Assembly: GCA_000934385.1 (NCBI GenBank)
Contig: KN880507.1
Location: forward strand, 40,859 to 104,858
DNA length: 64,000 nt
Direction: 5' to 3'
Origin: Cylindrobasidium torrendii FP15055 ss-10
Taxonomy: Eukaryota > Basidiomycota > Agaricomycetes > Agaricales > Physalacriaceae
Position 1 is the stretch's first letter. Each line of letters opens with the position of its first letter. A model generated the notes under the pieces. The model saw only the letters and a program-made list of their open reading frames with translations, did not search any database and was not told where the DNA came from. Positions 24,110-35,353 of the stretch are shown here, one piece after another. Made by a program: the position numbers and the translations under genes.

Positions 24110-26173
24110 CTAATTCTCCTCCTCGCTCTCGTACTCTAACTCATCCTCTTCCTCCATCTCAACATCCTGCTGCTGGGCTGCCGCGTGCGTAACCTGCGCC
24201 CTGTGAACTTCCTGTAGCACGTCCGTAGCCTCCTTGTTCCCATTCGTCGCCATCGCTTCAACGACACAGACCTCGAGGATACCGGTCATCCCCTCTGCCA
24301 CAGGTCGAGGTTCCACGGGCATGCTCGTCGCATCCATAACGTTCACACTCAGAGCAGGGCTCTCCGAAACTACGCGCACCGGGGTTGACACCTCCTCTTT
24401 CGGCTCAACCTCCATCGCATACGCCTCGACGGGCCTCTGCACAGGTCTATCGACGTCCATCGCATGGACCAAGCTCCCTGTCCGCGGCACGACGACCGGA
24501 ATCGCTGGTTGGGTCGGCGGACTCAACCTGGGCACTTCCATAGGAATAATCGCGTTCGTCCTGACGCCACTGGCCGGTCCCCTTGCTCTCGGCCCAGCAC
24601 TTGCACTCCACGCCTTGATTGTCGCGCCCGGCGTGTAATGCGTCGACGTCGACGCCAACAACGCATCCCTATTCGCCGCAACGCTCATCGGGACCCCATT
24701 CTTCTTCTGCTCCTCCAGCGCCCGCGTGAGGATCGCAAGTAGATTCGGGCTGACCAGGTTTGAAGCGTACTTCAATGTGTCAGCATCTTCGGGCGACGGC
24801 TCGGTAGACGGCTGCGCCTTGTCTCTATACACAGGTTGAAGTCCATCCGATATGTTATGTGGGTTCCGGTACTTGTACCCTACGACGATAGGCGGTTGTT
24901 CTGCTGGTGGCACTGAGGCCGACGGCTGGCGTGGTGGATGAGGTGGATACGCCGGTAGTACTGGTGTCGGCGTTGTCTCCCTCGAAGACGATTCATCCAG
25001 CTCCGAGCTATCCCTGCTACGCCTGATAGGTTGGTATCGATAGTCCGGATTTTTAGCGGCATGTTGATGCGCCGCCTCCCCCGCTGCCTCGAACCACACC
25101 TTCTTATCCTCTGTCGACATGTTGCCCCACGTTTCCGACGCCTGGCTCGAGATCGTCTGCCCGCTCTTGCGCAGCTCGGGGTTATGCCTTGCTGCATCTT
25201 TGGCCTTTTTGTTGAAGTCGCTTCTGTACAACATCCACGCATTAGGCGGCCGCTTGATATGCCCCTCAGGCTTCTGGTTCTTCAAGGGCGTCTTCTTCGC
25301 CTCCTTGCGCCTCTGGTGGTTACTCTTTGGCGGCGCTGGAGGAAGCGGCGGTGGTACGACAGGCTGTGGCATCATCGGCGGGAGGTATACAGGCTGCTGG
25401 TGATACGGGATATGATGTTGCTGCATTGCAGGCTTATACTGAGCCGGCGAAGCTGGCGGTAGCTGGAATTGAACCACAGTGGGCGGTGGCTGTGGCGCAG
25501 GCGACGGTGTCGTCCTGAAGCTGATCTCTGTTCCTCCAGGCTGGGGAGACGGCACCTCCATCCTTTCCCTTGCCAGGCCCTTCTGTGGCCTGAAGTTCAG
25601 AACACTAAACTGCGACTTGGACGGATCAAGTGGTTCGCGCTGCTGAGTCGCGTAGACCGGTGCTGCTATCGGCGGCATCGACTTATACATGTTATAGGTC
25701 ATCTCCTGCTGTTGAGCCTCGCTAGGGACCCATAGGTTCTTGTTTCCCTCAGGTTCGGGGGACGGTGAGCGGGAGCTCGGGGACGATGGTGACGGGGACG
25801 GCTGGCGATCGAACACTGCCGGGCGCAGCTTCGGAGCCTTTGGAGGCGGAGGTGCGATCATGCGATAGCCAGGCCCTTGTGTAAGCGGAAACGCAGGGCG
25901 CAACCTAAACGAGGGATTTGGACTGCCCATTCGGTCTGGGGGTGGTGATGGAGTTGGTGAGTACGAGCGCATGCTCTCTGTCGGCGTCGAGGGCCGTGTT
26001 GAGCTCGAGGGATGTCCCTCATCTTCTGATCCAGCGTCTGGAGGCGCTAATCCTGGAAACGGCCTTTGCAGCGATAGTCTCGTAGGTGCAGTCAAAGGTG
26101 GTGGCGCAAAGGATGTCATGTAGCTGAGCGGAGGCCCTGTATACTCGGCTGCCATTGTGCGCGCCATGTACAA
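24110..26173 (-). CDS. MATA-type HMG-box transcription factor
   Basis: Single uninterrupted frame of 687 codons. An HMG box lies at about residues 305-382: IKRPPNAWMLYRSDFNKK, then an ISSQASETWGNMS segment and VWFEAAGEAAHQHAAKNPDYRY. The RPPNAWxLYRSD core is the signature of the fungal MATA_HMG class, which includes mating-type and sexual-development regulators; which ortholog this is cannot be told here. A basic patch (HQRRKEAKK) precedes the box. The rest is Pro/Ser/Gln-rich, and the C terminus is strongly acidic (VEMEEEDELEYESEEEN). ATGs at codons 1, 3 and 7 are all possible starts. It acts in the nucleus. Long frames on the opposite strand are shadows of its compositional bias. A telomere-like AACCCTAA pair lies about 270 bp upstream. 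Confidence 0.87.
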   Translation of the reverse strand: MYMARTMAAEYTGPPLSYMTSFAPPPLTAPTRLSLQRPFPGLAPPDAGSEDEGHPSSSTRPSTPTESMRSYSPTPSPPPDRMGSPNPSFRLRPAFPLTQGPGYRMIAPPPPKAPKLRPAVFDRQPSPSPSSPSSRSPSPEPEGNKNLWVPSEAQQQEMTYNMYKSMPPIAAPVYATQQREPLDPSKSQFSVLNFRPQKGLARERMEVPSPQPGGTEISFRTTPSPAPQPPPTVVQFQLPPASPAQYKPAMQQHHIPYHQQPVYLPPMMPQPVVPPPLPPAPPKSNHQRRKEAKKTPLKNQKPEGHIKRPPNAWMLYRSDFNKKAKDAARHNPELRKSGQTISSQASETWGNMSTEDKKVWFEAAGEAAHQHAAKNPDYRYQPIRRSRDSSELDESSSRETTPTPVLPAYPPHPPRQPSASVPPAEQPPIVVGYKYRNPHNISDGLQPVYRDKAQPSTEPSPEDADTLKYASNLVSPNLLAILTRALEEQKKNGVPMSVAANRDALLASTSTHYTPGATIKAWSASAGPRARGPASGVRTNAIIPMEVPRLSPPTQPAIPVVVPRTGSLVHAMDVDRPVQRPVEAYAMEVEPKEEVSTPVRVVSESPALSVNVMDATSMPVEPRPVAEGMTGILEVCVVEAMATNGNKEATDVLQEVHRAQVTHAAAQQQDVEMEEEDELEYESEEEN

Positions 26174-27950
26174 GGTAGAGACTTCGACTTCCTATTCAAT
26201 GAGGATGAGTTAAGGTCAAGGGGAATTAGATGTTTGATAAGGACGCAAGTCGAAGACAATGGGAGGATGAACCGATTAGGTAACTACGTGAAACAATGCC
26301 ATTTCGGAAATGCGGTGATGGCGCAGCACATTGGAATGCATTCAGAGCACGGACGCAAGCACATGAAAGAGCTCAAACTAGAATCACGCTCGCTCCCGCC
26401 CCAAATGTCATGAAAGGGAGGACAATGGTACACAGCTTTAACCCTAACCCTAGTACTCACCCAGAATGCCTGGCCTCAATCGCCAAATCAGCGTATGTGC
26501 GTTTGATAAGCACGGGAACGAGGTTTTCGCGCGGAGGTGGGGGAGGAAGGGAGGAAAGAGAGATTGACTCGTGGCGAATCGGGTTCGTCCTTCCGGGCGT
26601 CGTGGTGGTTTGTGCTCAAGGTGTGTAAGCGATCGATCAGCCGATCATTTTGCCGTGCCGTGCCAAATTGGAAGGACCCCGCATTGTTTTGGGGACTTCT
26701 TCTCTTTGGGTTGTGGCCAGCTATAAAGCGAATGGTGCTTAAAGATACTTCATTCATGGCTAATCTGTGCCTTGGTATCCCCCATAGTTATCAGCTGGTC
26801 GTTATCTAGTCGTGATAGATGTGATTTGTAAATCTTGCGGACAGCTTGCTGGCATTGGCAAGCGAGGACGGCGGCAAGGATTTTCGAGCGGCTGTCTAAC
26901 CTCGAGATGGACCTGTGACGACTAGAGCTTTCGTGCTATGTGTCCGCTATTAGCATTACAACTCTATCGCGGCCGCGCGCGGCTATTCTGAAACATGATA
27001 TGCAATCTCTTTCCTTCCTGAGCACAATGGATCGATAGCCAGAGATGAGAAGAGGTTCAAATTAGTTCGCTTACCGCGACTGTTTCGACATACTTATGTT
27101 ATCGTAAAGACAGGCCGCCGTGATTTTTGCGAAGAAGCCTTAACTGTTAACAACACAACACTACTTATCCTGGAGTGGGACTCTTGAGTTGAGCGCCGAC
27201 TGGCGATGTGGCCATCCGAAGGTCTATGCGCTGTGCGAAAATATATACACGTGGCTCTAGTATCACCTACGGGTGTCTTCAGTCGGCCTGCTTTCCATGA
27301 AAGCAGAGACGTTGCCCTTTGAGTCGAGCTGGTAACATGTAGCATCCAGGACTGACACACTCACAAGAGTAATCTTCAGTAAATTGGTATTTGTATTCCC
27401 CGAGGTACTACATAGTCCGGCAGAAGGGCCCACAACACGTCCGGACCTGCTTATTCATGATGCCCATTGTGCGCCACACTGCTCCTGCGCCTCGCCATTC
27501 ATCCTGAATCCTAAGAAATAGTGTAGAGTTGATTTCAGTATACACCACTATTCAATGAGCCGGTTGAAGCCATCGGGTTAATGCCTCTCGCGCCATGGTA
27601 CAGTGCGAAGGCGTCATCCCATTGTTATCGCATCTAGACATAATCATGCCAAAGATGGAAACAAACGTGTTTTTCATACATTTAAGTCAGATGTTACGTA
27701 CGACGTGCGTACAGTTGGTGGTTTTCACCGTGGATGCATACCACGGATGAGAGGAAATTGCATTAAATACGCATCGCAACGCACATGGTCAGGCTTCATG
27801 AGGTCCAGAAATATTTTGTCAGTTTGTCAGGAAATTCTTGTCATCGCGGGACGAGACTTGCATGGAAAGAATCCCCACGTTCATGATCTGATCGATAAGC
27901 AGCACATTGCTTGCCTTCCTCCCTCATCTTGCCCCATCAAATTCGAAAAT
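26174..27950. other. Intergenic, divergent promoters
   Basis: No gene recognised. Holds the upstream regions of the HMG gene (minus) and the GST gene (plus), plus the telomere-like element at 26438-26453. The GST frame stays open for about 350 nt upstream of its ATG, but that extension has no family similarity. Confidence 0.5.
26438..26453. promoter_or_regulatory. Telo-box-like element (two AACCCTAA-type units)
   Basis: TTAACCCTAACCCTAG is two units of the common fungal telomere repeat inside a gene region. A similar element stands before XRN1 (45436-45448). Telo-box motifs act as promoter elements in other organisms; function here is inference. Confidence 0.4.
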
Positions 27951-28827
27951 ATGGTCCTCCATCTCCATGGCTCCCCCATGTCTACGTGCACGAAGCGCGT
28001 CGCACTTGTCCTACACGAAAAGAAGGTCCCCTTCGTATTCCATCCCATCGATCTCAGCAAGGGTGAGCACAAGGCCCCGGAATATGTCGCCAAGCAGCCG
28101 TTTGGGCAGGTCCCCTACGTCGAAGACGAGGGTATGACCATCTTCGAGTCGCGCGCTATTGGACGGTACATTGCAATGCAGTATGCAGAGCAGGGCACTC
28201 CGCTCATTCCGACGAACATACGCGACATGAAGAAGACCGTCGCATTTGAAATCGCGATGCAGATGGAGAACCAAGAGTTCGATCCGTACGTGTCGAAGAT
28301 TGGGATGGAAAAAATCATTTTGCCGTGCGTCTGTTTGCGATGCTTCGCTTCGCATCGAGCTGCTGAGTTCAGTCATAGGCTGAAAGTACCGGGCTTCACT
28401 CCCAGGGAAGAGGTCGTCCAGGAGGCAATAGTGGCTTTGAGCGCGAAGCTTGATGTTTACGAGAAGATTTTGTCGAAGCAGAAGTATCTTGCTGGTGATG
28501 TACGTGCATTTACTTGACAGGTTTATTTCGCATCCGTGATAGCGAACCGTTACTTCTTTCGTATTTGGCTCCCATATTCACGAAGGCTTATCTTGTTCGC
28601 TCTAGGAAATCTCGCTCGCCGATCTCAACCACCTCCAGTGGGGTGTTCTCCTCAAGTACGCTGGTATTGACATTATGGAGTCGAAGCCAGCCGTCGCCAA
28701 GTACGCAGCACATGTATAATATATGCTGAAATATCTGACATCCTGTAGGTGGTGGAAGGAACTCACGGAGCGCCCGTCATGGCAGGCGCTGGTGAAAGGC
28801 ATCGAGTCTGTGGAGAAGTACGACTAA
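27951..28827 (+). CDS. Glutathione S-transferase, phi-like
   Basis: Exons 27951-28324, 28379-28499, 28606-28700, 28749-28827; 222 aa, the usual GST length. N-terminal thioredoxin-fold domain: MVLHLHGSPMSTCTKRV with the helix-1 active-site region, then IDLSKGEHKAPEY, the cis-proline segment FGQVPYVEDEG and the glutathione-binding ESRAIGRYIA. C-terminal helical domain: ISLADLNHL with the conserved aspartate, and WWKELTERPSWQ. These match phi-type GSTs of plants and fungi, which conjugate glutathione to electrophiles or reduce peroxides in the cytosol. The ATG at 27951 is chosen because the family starts there. It is a typical phase-II partner of the P450 4 kb away, but shared regulation is not shown. 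Confidence 0.92.
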
Positions 28828-30123
28828 GGAGGGAAATTATGTAGAAAATGTAAAGGGCCTTGAGAAAAATATATCCTGTATACGACCAAATATGCGCGCC
28901 TGTATGCAATGGGACCATGTCTGTATCTTGTGTGGCAGGCTGGCGCAATCGCCACGTGGTAATCGTGATGGCGGGCGCCGGGCCGCGTAGTTGGAGTTTC
29001 GAGTCGGACAGTCACGCCGCCGACGACACTCTCCCATGGACGACCATCTTCTACGATAATGCAGGGTTCAATATGCTACCAACAGAAACACGGAATGCAA
29101 CGATAGGGCAGAGATGGATAATGCCCGCTGGCTAGTGGGCAAGAATGCCAGAGAGCCAACGTACGTGGCCTACCCATCTGTGTCCTTCCCCCATACGCGA
29201 TGAAATCTGCCGGGGCCATGTGACCCTTTGGAGTGCGTCTATGCCTCGGAAAGCGGTGTGAACGATGTCCGGCTAATAGACAAATATCTTTTCCATTCTG
29301 AATCCCCTCGTCCCTTCGCCTTTTTCGTGCTGGACAGCGCAGAACTGACCAGTATTGCAGGCTCTTACGCATATTCGAGATAATATCTGGAGGTCATACT
29401 CAAGGGGATGGTAATAGATGAAATGGGGGAACATTTACCGGGATAACGAGGTACGTTGCGGCCTATATCTCGTACATATCCTTGCATCCTCTTCTTCATT
29501 GCCCCTTCTGCGACCCTCTCTATCGCCCGCATTTTACTTGTTTGAAAGCGCGTCACTCTGCTCGTAATCCGCGATTTCTCGATTTCTCCCTGCTGAATGC
29601 GCTTTATAAATGTCGTCGTGCGCGTGTCACAAGAAATCTGACAATTCTACAGCGCTCCCTGTCTACTCCCTTATCCTCGATTCCCGCCTGGAAAGCTGAT
29701 TCAAATCATTGCTTTCACGCAAAAGGCTATGAGGCGTGTCTACGCAAACTGCAAGCACGGCCGAGTCGTCGAGGAATCCTATCTGAACCGAAGCCCAAGA
29801 CGGCCAACGAGGGCAAATAATTCGACGCGAATGGCCATGTTCGGTCGAAGACACTACTGGTGCTGTGCTCATGTCCGGTTCAAACTGAGCCCACGCTGAT
29901 ACAGTCCAGTCATCCAGTCCTCCGACCCTTCCAGCGTCTATCCGGCGCAGGAAAACCGCGGCCGACCTCAATGACGGCGGAAACCAGTTACAATGTTCGG
30001 GATGGTACTACTGCCATCCACGGCGCGCATATCCTCCGCTACATACACATAATGGGTTCTACTTATCCTTTTCCTTAGCTTTATACACTTGAATGACCTT
30101 TGCCTCATCGCGCTTCTGCCACC
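28828..30123. other. Intergenic between convergent genes
   Basis: The 3' flanks of the GST gene and the small-protein gene. No coding sequence or repeat I can support. Confidence 0.5.
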
Positions 30124-30483
30124 CTACATTGCTCTCTTGCGCTGAAATCCAGCCCCAGGCGGACCGTCCAGCAGATCTTGGGCATGGAGAAGAGTGAGGT
30201 CGTGCGTGAAGTCGGTGCCTGCGTCGGGGTACTGGAACATGCCGCCCAGTTGCTCGATGTGACCCATTGTGTGCGCCCACTCGACGTCTTGCGGCAGATG
30301 CAGGTTAGGCGTATGCTGAGCTGCCTGGGGATGAGCAGCAGCAGCAGCGACATGCGCTGGAGCGGCATTGAACGTGGATGGGTACGAGTAGACATGGTCC
30401 TCGAACTCGTCGAACTCGTGTGTAAACACGGCTGGCATCGTCGGAATCTGCAGTGGAGCGTCGAGTATGTGGTTTGTGTTCAT
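30124..30483 (-). CDS. Small acidic protein with EFEDHVYSYPS motif, copy 2
   Basis: Uninterrupted frame of 119 aa starting MNTNHILD. It contains DEFEDHVYSYPS at about residues 23-34, a His/Ala-rich linker, VEWAHTMG and GGMFQYPDAG, in the same order as the gene at 1658-2177; outside these blocks the two differ almost completely. A plausible TATA-like sequence (TACATAAA) lies about 110 bp upstream. It follows the intact P450 on the same strand with 281 bp between them. The product is acidic, without signal peptide or membrane segment. Histidine-rich stretches could bind metal, but this is speculation. Function unknown. Confidence 0.6.
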   Translation of the reverse strand: MNTNHILDAPLQIPTMPAVFTHEFDEFEDHVYSYPSTFNAAPAHVAAAAAHPQAAQHTPNLHLPQDVEWAHTMGHIEQLGGMFQYPDAGTDFTHDLTLLHAQDLLDGPPGAGFQRKRAM

Positions 30484-30764
30484 AGTGGTGGGGTGTGATG
30501 TGCCGGCGATGGTGCAGGGGTAGGCGGCAGCTAACAGGGAGTCACAGAGGTGGTGGTGGTGTGAAGGAAATCTTGCTGAGTGAGTGAAGTTTATGTATGG
30601 AGTTGCTAACTCCACGTGATGCACAACCAATCCTAGGCCCATCGGGGCTCGCCGAGCGTTTGTAGGCACTGTGCTAGCACATGTCAAACGGTATACATAA
30701 ATCCATCTTGTTATACAGGAATGCCTACTTCGTATTCCTTTTGAAATTGCTCAGCTTAAACCTC

Positions 30765-32706
30765 TTACACAGCATCTTCGCTCAAAACCCTCTCGAAATC
30801 AAACCTTGGCTTGAATCTACACTTGAACGGGAAAGGGTGGCTGCATTTTTCTCTGTCAATAACGTCCCGCAGACCCATCAAGCGACTTGCCTGAGCGACT
30901 TATCCGTATATGCCATGCTGTCCGGCAGTGATCCATCCTCTGCCGGAAGGATATCGTACGCCCAGATCAACGATGCAATCAGGCTGAATGCAGTGTTTGA
31001 AGAGAAATATCGTCCAGGACAGATGCGTCGGCCCCAACCAAATGCACCGCCTGGGTACGGCTCTGAGTTCGGGCCTAGAAATCGCTCGGGCTTGAACTCA
31101 GCTGGGTCCTTGTAGACAAGTGGATCGTGCAGGATAGCCCTAAAGTAGACTGAGTTCCAGTCGACAGATGGAAAGGACACAAGCGCGTCACCTACCACGC
31201 ATTAGCCACAATATCGCAGTCTGAGGATTCTATCAGCCCGATCCAATGCGAGAACAGGAGATGTACTTACTGCCGGGGATGAAATACCCCTCATATACAT
31301 CGTCGGATACACTTGCGTGTCCCAGTCCCATTGGGACGACCGGGCGCCACCTCAAAGCCTCGACGTTGATAGCCTCGATGTATTTCAAGTCGGTCCTATC
31401 GTCACAAGTCGGGGCGCGGTGACGACCCACAATGCGGTCGACTTCTTCGTGCGCTTTCTTCTGCACCTCAGGATAGTGCAACAAAGCGATGATAGTTGTC
31501 AGGTTCTGCGAAACCGACTGAAAGAGCATACATATCAAAGAATTGAGACGAGACCGTTGTGTAGCTACGCACCGTATCGGCGCCTGCAACGAATGCGATG
31601 GTAGAAACATTCTTGATGAGGTCGAGTCTTCCAGGCGCGTCGCTCGGCTGGCTCTCCAGGAGCTTGGTGACTGTACAAGGGACAGCAGAACCATCGGCCT
31701 TGGATGTGTTTGTTATTTTGAGGTAAAGTCTAGTGGCAATGCTACCAGCGCTTTTTGAACAAGCACCACCGGCTGTTCGCGCATCGCCAAGGCATACTTA
31801 GCCGATTGCGCCCCAAGCCGTTTGAATGCGACCCATGCTTGATGTCTGTGAGCGTGCGATGGAATAGTGTTGCGAGAACACTCACGTGGGGCATACTTGA
31901 GAAAAGGAAGATAGTCAATGAGAAAATGACCGGGATTGAACGCTAGATCGACAGAGTAAATGGACTTGTCGGCGACTTCGATGTAATCGTCGTATGCGTT
32001 GCCCCTTAGTCCGTAGACGACCTCAAGGATAGATGATCCAGCTTGACTGAAGTACAGTAAGGGAGGTGCATCCCAAAAACGTATATAGACGTACCGTCGG
32101 ACATGCTTAAAGAAATCCTCGGGCGTCTTGAGTAGCGCGCGCAAGCATACGTAGCTTGCTGCGTCTTGGACGGGCGTATACTCCTGGACGGCTTTCTGGT
32201 GGAAGAAGTCGTTGAATGTCTTGCGGTGCAGCCTAGTTATAGCATATAAGCCCACGTATGTGAATGCTTTGAGTATTTAATCACCGCCAGGCGTCCGAGT
32301 ATCGAAAAATTCCAAAGTCCCACCACCACTGCAGGATATCGAACATCATTCGATAGGCTATCCCGTCATAAAACACACTTCAACTGCTTGGAAAAGACAT
32401 ACATGGCCTATCAGAGTAGTTCGCGGAGCGCCTTTCCAGGAGCTCGTTCGCTATCTTCAGGTCGTTGATCACGATAGTTGTACGTCCAAAGACTTTGAAG
32501 GACATGAGGGGGCCATAAGTCGCTATCAAATCTGTATATTTGAAGTGAAATCGCTCGCCCGAAGGACGATTGAACAGGTTTCCGACGATGGGAAGGCGCG
32601 GAGAACCAGGCGGGAGTGGGAGAGGGGTTTTCTTGCTGCGTCCAGCGACATTCACAAGTAGCAAGATGAAGAGCGCGATGCATGTGAAAGTGTACCAGTC
32701 GTACAT
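30765..32706 (-). CDS. Cytochrome P450 monooxygenase
   Basis: Intact microsomal P450 of about 500 aa. N-terminal anchor FTCIALFILLLVNV, then KKTPLPLPPGSPRLPIVGN. Later landmarks: WWWDFGIFRYSDAWR (helix C region), VAGADT of helix I, EALRWRPVVPMG (ExxR of helix K), PERF, heme loop FGWGRRICPGRY with the axial cysteine, and HPFPFKCRFKPRF at the end. About ten exons; the first three are 32706-32403, 32357-32285 and 32232-32095, the last 30840-30765. The start at 32706 is preferred over an upstream ATG at 32733 because a TATA box at 32745-32752 would place transcription start between them. The last intron (30890-30841) begins GCAAGT, a GC-AG intron; the pseudogene copy has GTGAGT there. It needs a reductase partner at the ER. 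Substrate unknown; the family resembles basidiomycete-specific P450s. Confidence 0.9.
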
Positions 32707-33564
32707 GGCGGTATAGACGAACATCGAACGCAAGGGGTGCCCAATACTTATACAAAGGTGATTTCCTCTAGAGTTAAGGCCTGTTGTCGGAATGTATAGC
32801 GCTGTGGAGAAAACAGAAGCTCTCTGAATTGAGCCAGAAGCTCAATTTATTGCTATCACGCCACAAATTGGAACTCTCGGATTCGTGAGAGAGGGAGACA
32901 CGGTCATGGGAAACAGATGAACGCATCTAAGAGGGTATCTGTGTGCAAGGTTGACCATGCGTGCAAAGAATAGGCTGTTGGAGCGGAAAGAAGCAAGGAC
33001 GAAGGATGGTGGAATGAGCAGTATATACTTGAAGTTTGCGGTCTCAAGGTTATGACACGAAATACAAAGAAAGAACATGGGCCACTCAGCTGCCCTGACG
33101 GAGAACCAGACTCGTTCTGTGCGGCCGCGAGAATATGTTCGAGAGGATGTAAGTTGGCCTACAATCGATCTTCTCAGCGTCGCCGACATGGTGGGCGTTA
33201 ACCAAGGTGACAAGGTCGGCCCGTCCAAGGGTGTGAAATGATCGGCATTTCGATCTGGTCGTGCTGAATTCTGCGCCCGGCATCGGCCGTCACTTGCCTT
33301 CAAACCACCATTTGCAAGGCCGCAGGGTCTTGAAGGAGCATGCGCCAGACTACAATGTCATACTCAAGTAATATTCAAAACAACATTTCTCAACTACTGA
33401 GCACCCAAGCGTGAAGGGGTGACTTGCGGATTTTTTCACTCAGGAAACTGGTTACGCGGGTATGTAAGAGCATTTTTTTCTTGTTACTGAGGTCTACCAA
33501 TTACACGAAAATAACTGCATACTTCTGTTCCTCAATTCACATCGAGCGCACCGTATCCTCTATC
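32707..33564. other. Intergenic: P450 promoter and 3' flank of C2H2 gene
   Basis: Contains the P450 TATA box (TATAAGTA, 32745-32752 on the minus strand). No other gene recognised. Confidence 0.5.
32745..32752 (-). promoter_or_regulatory. TATA box (TATAAGTA) of the P450 gene
   Basis: Centred about 40 bases upstream of the preferred ATG at 32706, implying a very short leader. It decides the start codon choice. Confidence 0.5.
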
Positions 33565-34789
33565 CTACTTGTTCCAGTCGTTGAAGTTGACAGCCATCGC
33601 GGCGGTGTATCTCTCTGCGAGCAGACTATACCGTGTGTTCTCGTCCTCCCCAGGTGTCCAGAAGATCTCCGCTTCGCTCCACAGAGGCTCTGAATGCATG
33701 ATGGACCTGCGGAACGGAATGCAAGAAGGAGAGTACTGTTGAGGTGGGAGGCGTCGCTGAGTCGGGGGTGTCTTTGGCAGAGAAGGGAGTTTCCGCATCG
33801 GAGACAAAGAGTGGCTATGCATGCTTGCACTTGAGCCTACATTACGACCTGGGATTGCACTTGGACCTGGACTGATACCGATTGTCCGAGTCTTGGACCG
33901 CTTTTGCACGTACGGATGTGTGTGTTTGCGCGCTGGCGGAGCAATCGATGTCGCTTTCGTCCGCGGAAGTGCAGCATGGGTGCGTTCAGAGTGAGGCGTC
34001 GCCTCCTCCACGTCTGCGCCTTCTGATCCCTTCTTCCTTTCCTCTACCCCTCTATGCACCGCTCCCTCTGAGACTGCCAGCCCCTCGTCCTCCTCGTCCC
34101 CATCGAGCGGAAGAAGAATCTCCTTTCCGATGCGTACGAGCGCGACCTCAGGGGCCGTCATCTTCATTCGCACTGGGTTGTTGCTGTGTTGTTTGCGATG
34201 TCGAATGAGCATCGCTTGGTTCGTGAAGCCTTGATCGCATGTCGAGCACTGGTGTACACAGTCATTCGTGCTGCGAAAACAAAGCGAGTGAGCACCACAC
34301 GAAATTGAGGGATATAGGAAAGTGGAAGAACGTACTGTGTACGATAATGTATTGCCACATTCGACTTCTGGAGGGCCATATACTTGCATGCAGGCCATCC
34401 GCATCGCCATGACCTACGAATACATGAAAATCGCGTCAGCTGAATCCATCATTACAGTCAAAAGAGAAAGTCAGAAGGTCGACTGAAACGTACGCTCGCT
34501 CCCTTTCTTGCCTTGTCCAGTGCGTCTTCTCGTGCCTCTTCAAGTCAGATAGACGTCCGAAAGTCTTGTGGCAGTCTGATGCGGGACACTCGAAAGACGG
34601 ATTCTGCACCTGTCTCTTTAAGACCGTAGTTGGGGTGATGCGTTGCTGACTCAAGCGTGTAGTGGCTCGCTTTTGACAAGGTTTCGTCGTGGCTTGCTGC
34701 TGACTGGGAGCCCTCTTTGTGCGCTGTTTCAATCGTTGTGAGCATAATATACCACAAGGACTCTTGACAGAAACACGACTCACAGACAT
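33565..34789 (-). CDS. Three-finger C2H2 zinc-finger protein
   Basis: Exons 34789-34494, 34413-34336, 34270-33565; 359 aa. Finger 1 is FECPASDCHKTFGRLSDLKRHEKTH; finger 2 is CGWPACKYMALQKSNVAIHYRTH, read across the second exon; finger 3 is HQCSTCDQGFTNQAMLIRHRKQH. The last two are joined by a TND linker across an intron. All eight or more zinc ligands are present, so DNA binding is likely. The N-terminal 60 residues are basic and Gln/Thr-rich; after the fingers comes an acidic patch (DGDEEDEGLAV) and a basic Pro/Ser-rich stretch with a KRSKTR nuclear-signal candidate. It ends EPLWSEAEIFWTPGEDEN...FNDWNK. A nuclear regulator; target unknown. Confidence 0.85.
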
Positions 34790-35094
34790 ACTTCGTTAAA
34801 CACTATTTAGTCCTTCCATTTCCCAGCTATACGGAAAACGCAAATTGACGGGCCTTGCCATTCCCCATTGTTGCTACGTAGCACGCGAGGAGTGGCACAC
34901 ACGTGAGAGCGGTACATTCGACAATGAGTGATTCTTGCACAACACAGGGTATTCATAAGTGCAATGCTTTCACGGGATGTTAGCAAAAAGAGTAGATGGG
35001 TGGGAAGTGAAAAATTTTGAATAGGGCTAACAGACAGAAATGAAAATTCCACCCGAAATAGGACGGATGCAAAACAGATAAACGCTGAGACTGA
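34790..35094. other. Intergenic
   Basis: Upstream of the C2H2 gene and downstream of the tRNA. A TTTT run about 20 nt past the tRNA could be its pol III terminator. Confidence 0.45.
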
Positions 35095-35166
35095 AGGCCC
35101 TGCCAGGGATCGAACCTGGGTCACGGGAATCAGAATCCCGGGTGATAGCCACTACACTACAGAGCC
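35095..35166 (-). tRNA. tRNA-Gln(CTG)
   Basis: Full cloverleaf without intron: acceptor GGCTCTG paired with CAGGGCC, a D arm with GTGGC, anticodon stem CGGGA/TCCCG around loop TTCTGAT (anticodon CTG), and T arm CCAGG-TTCGATC-CCTGG. The same 71 bases occur at 37822-37892 in the other orientation. The two genes point away from each other, on either side of the acyl-CoA ligase gene. Confidence 0.95.
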
Positions 35167-35353
35167 GCGATCGGGATTGTCACATTATGATCAACCATGT
35201 TTGGCTGTCACACCGACCTTGTCTTTTGGCCGGATGCCGCCATTGTGAATAACCGGAATCACCATGATGGCCCTCTAGTTCTCCCGCGCCGACTGAACTA
35301 TTTATGGGGATCAGTTGCTCTTCTGATTGAGCTCTTTCTTTCTTACCAGCACC

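Noticed and set aside
25031..25462. Plus-strand frames of 90-143 codons opposite the HMG gene
   Set aside because: Shadows of the proline-rich coding strand; no independent features.
1..35000. Detoxification or secondary-metabolite cluster (esterase, P450s, GST, CoA ligase)
   Set aside because: Genes are spread over 37 kb on both strands among regulators and housekeeping genes, and no core synthase is present.
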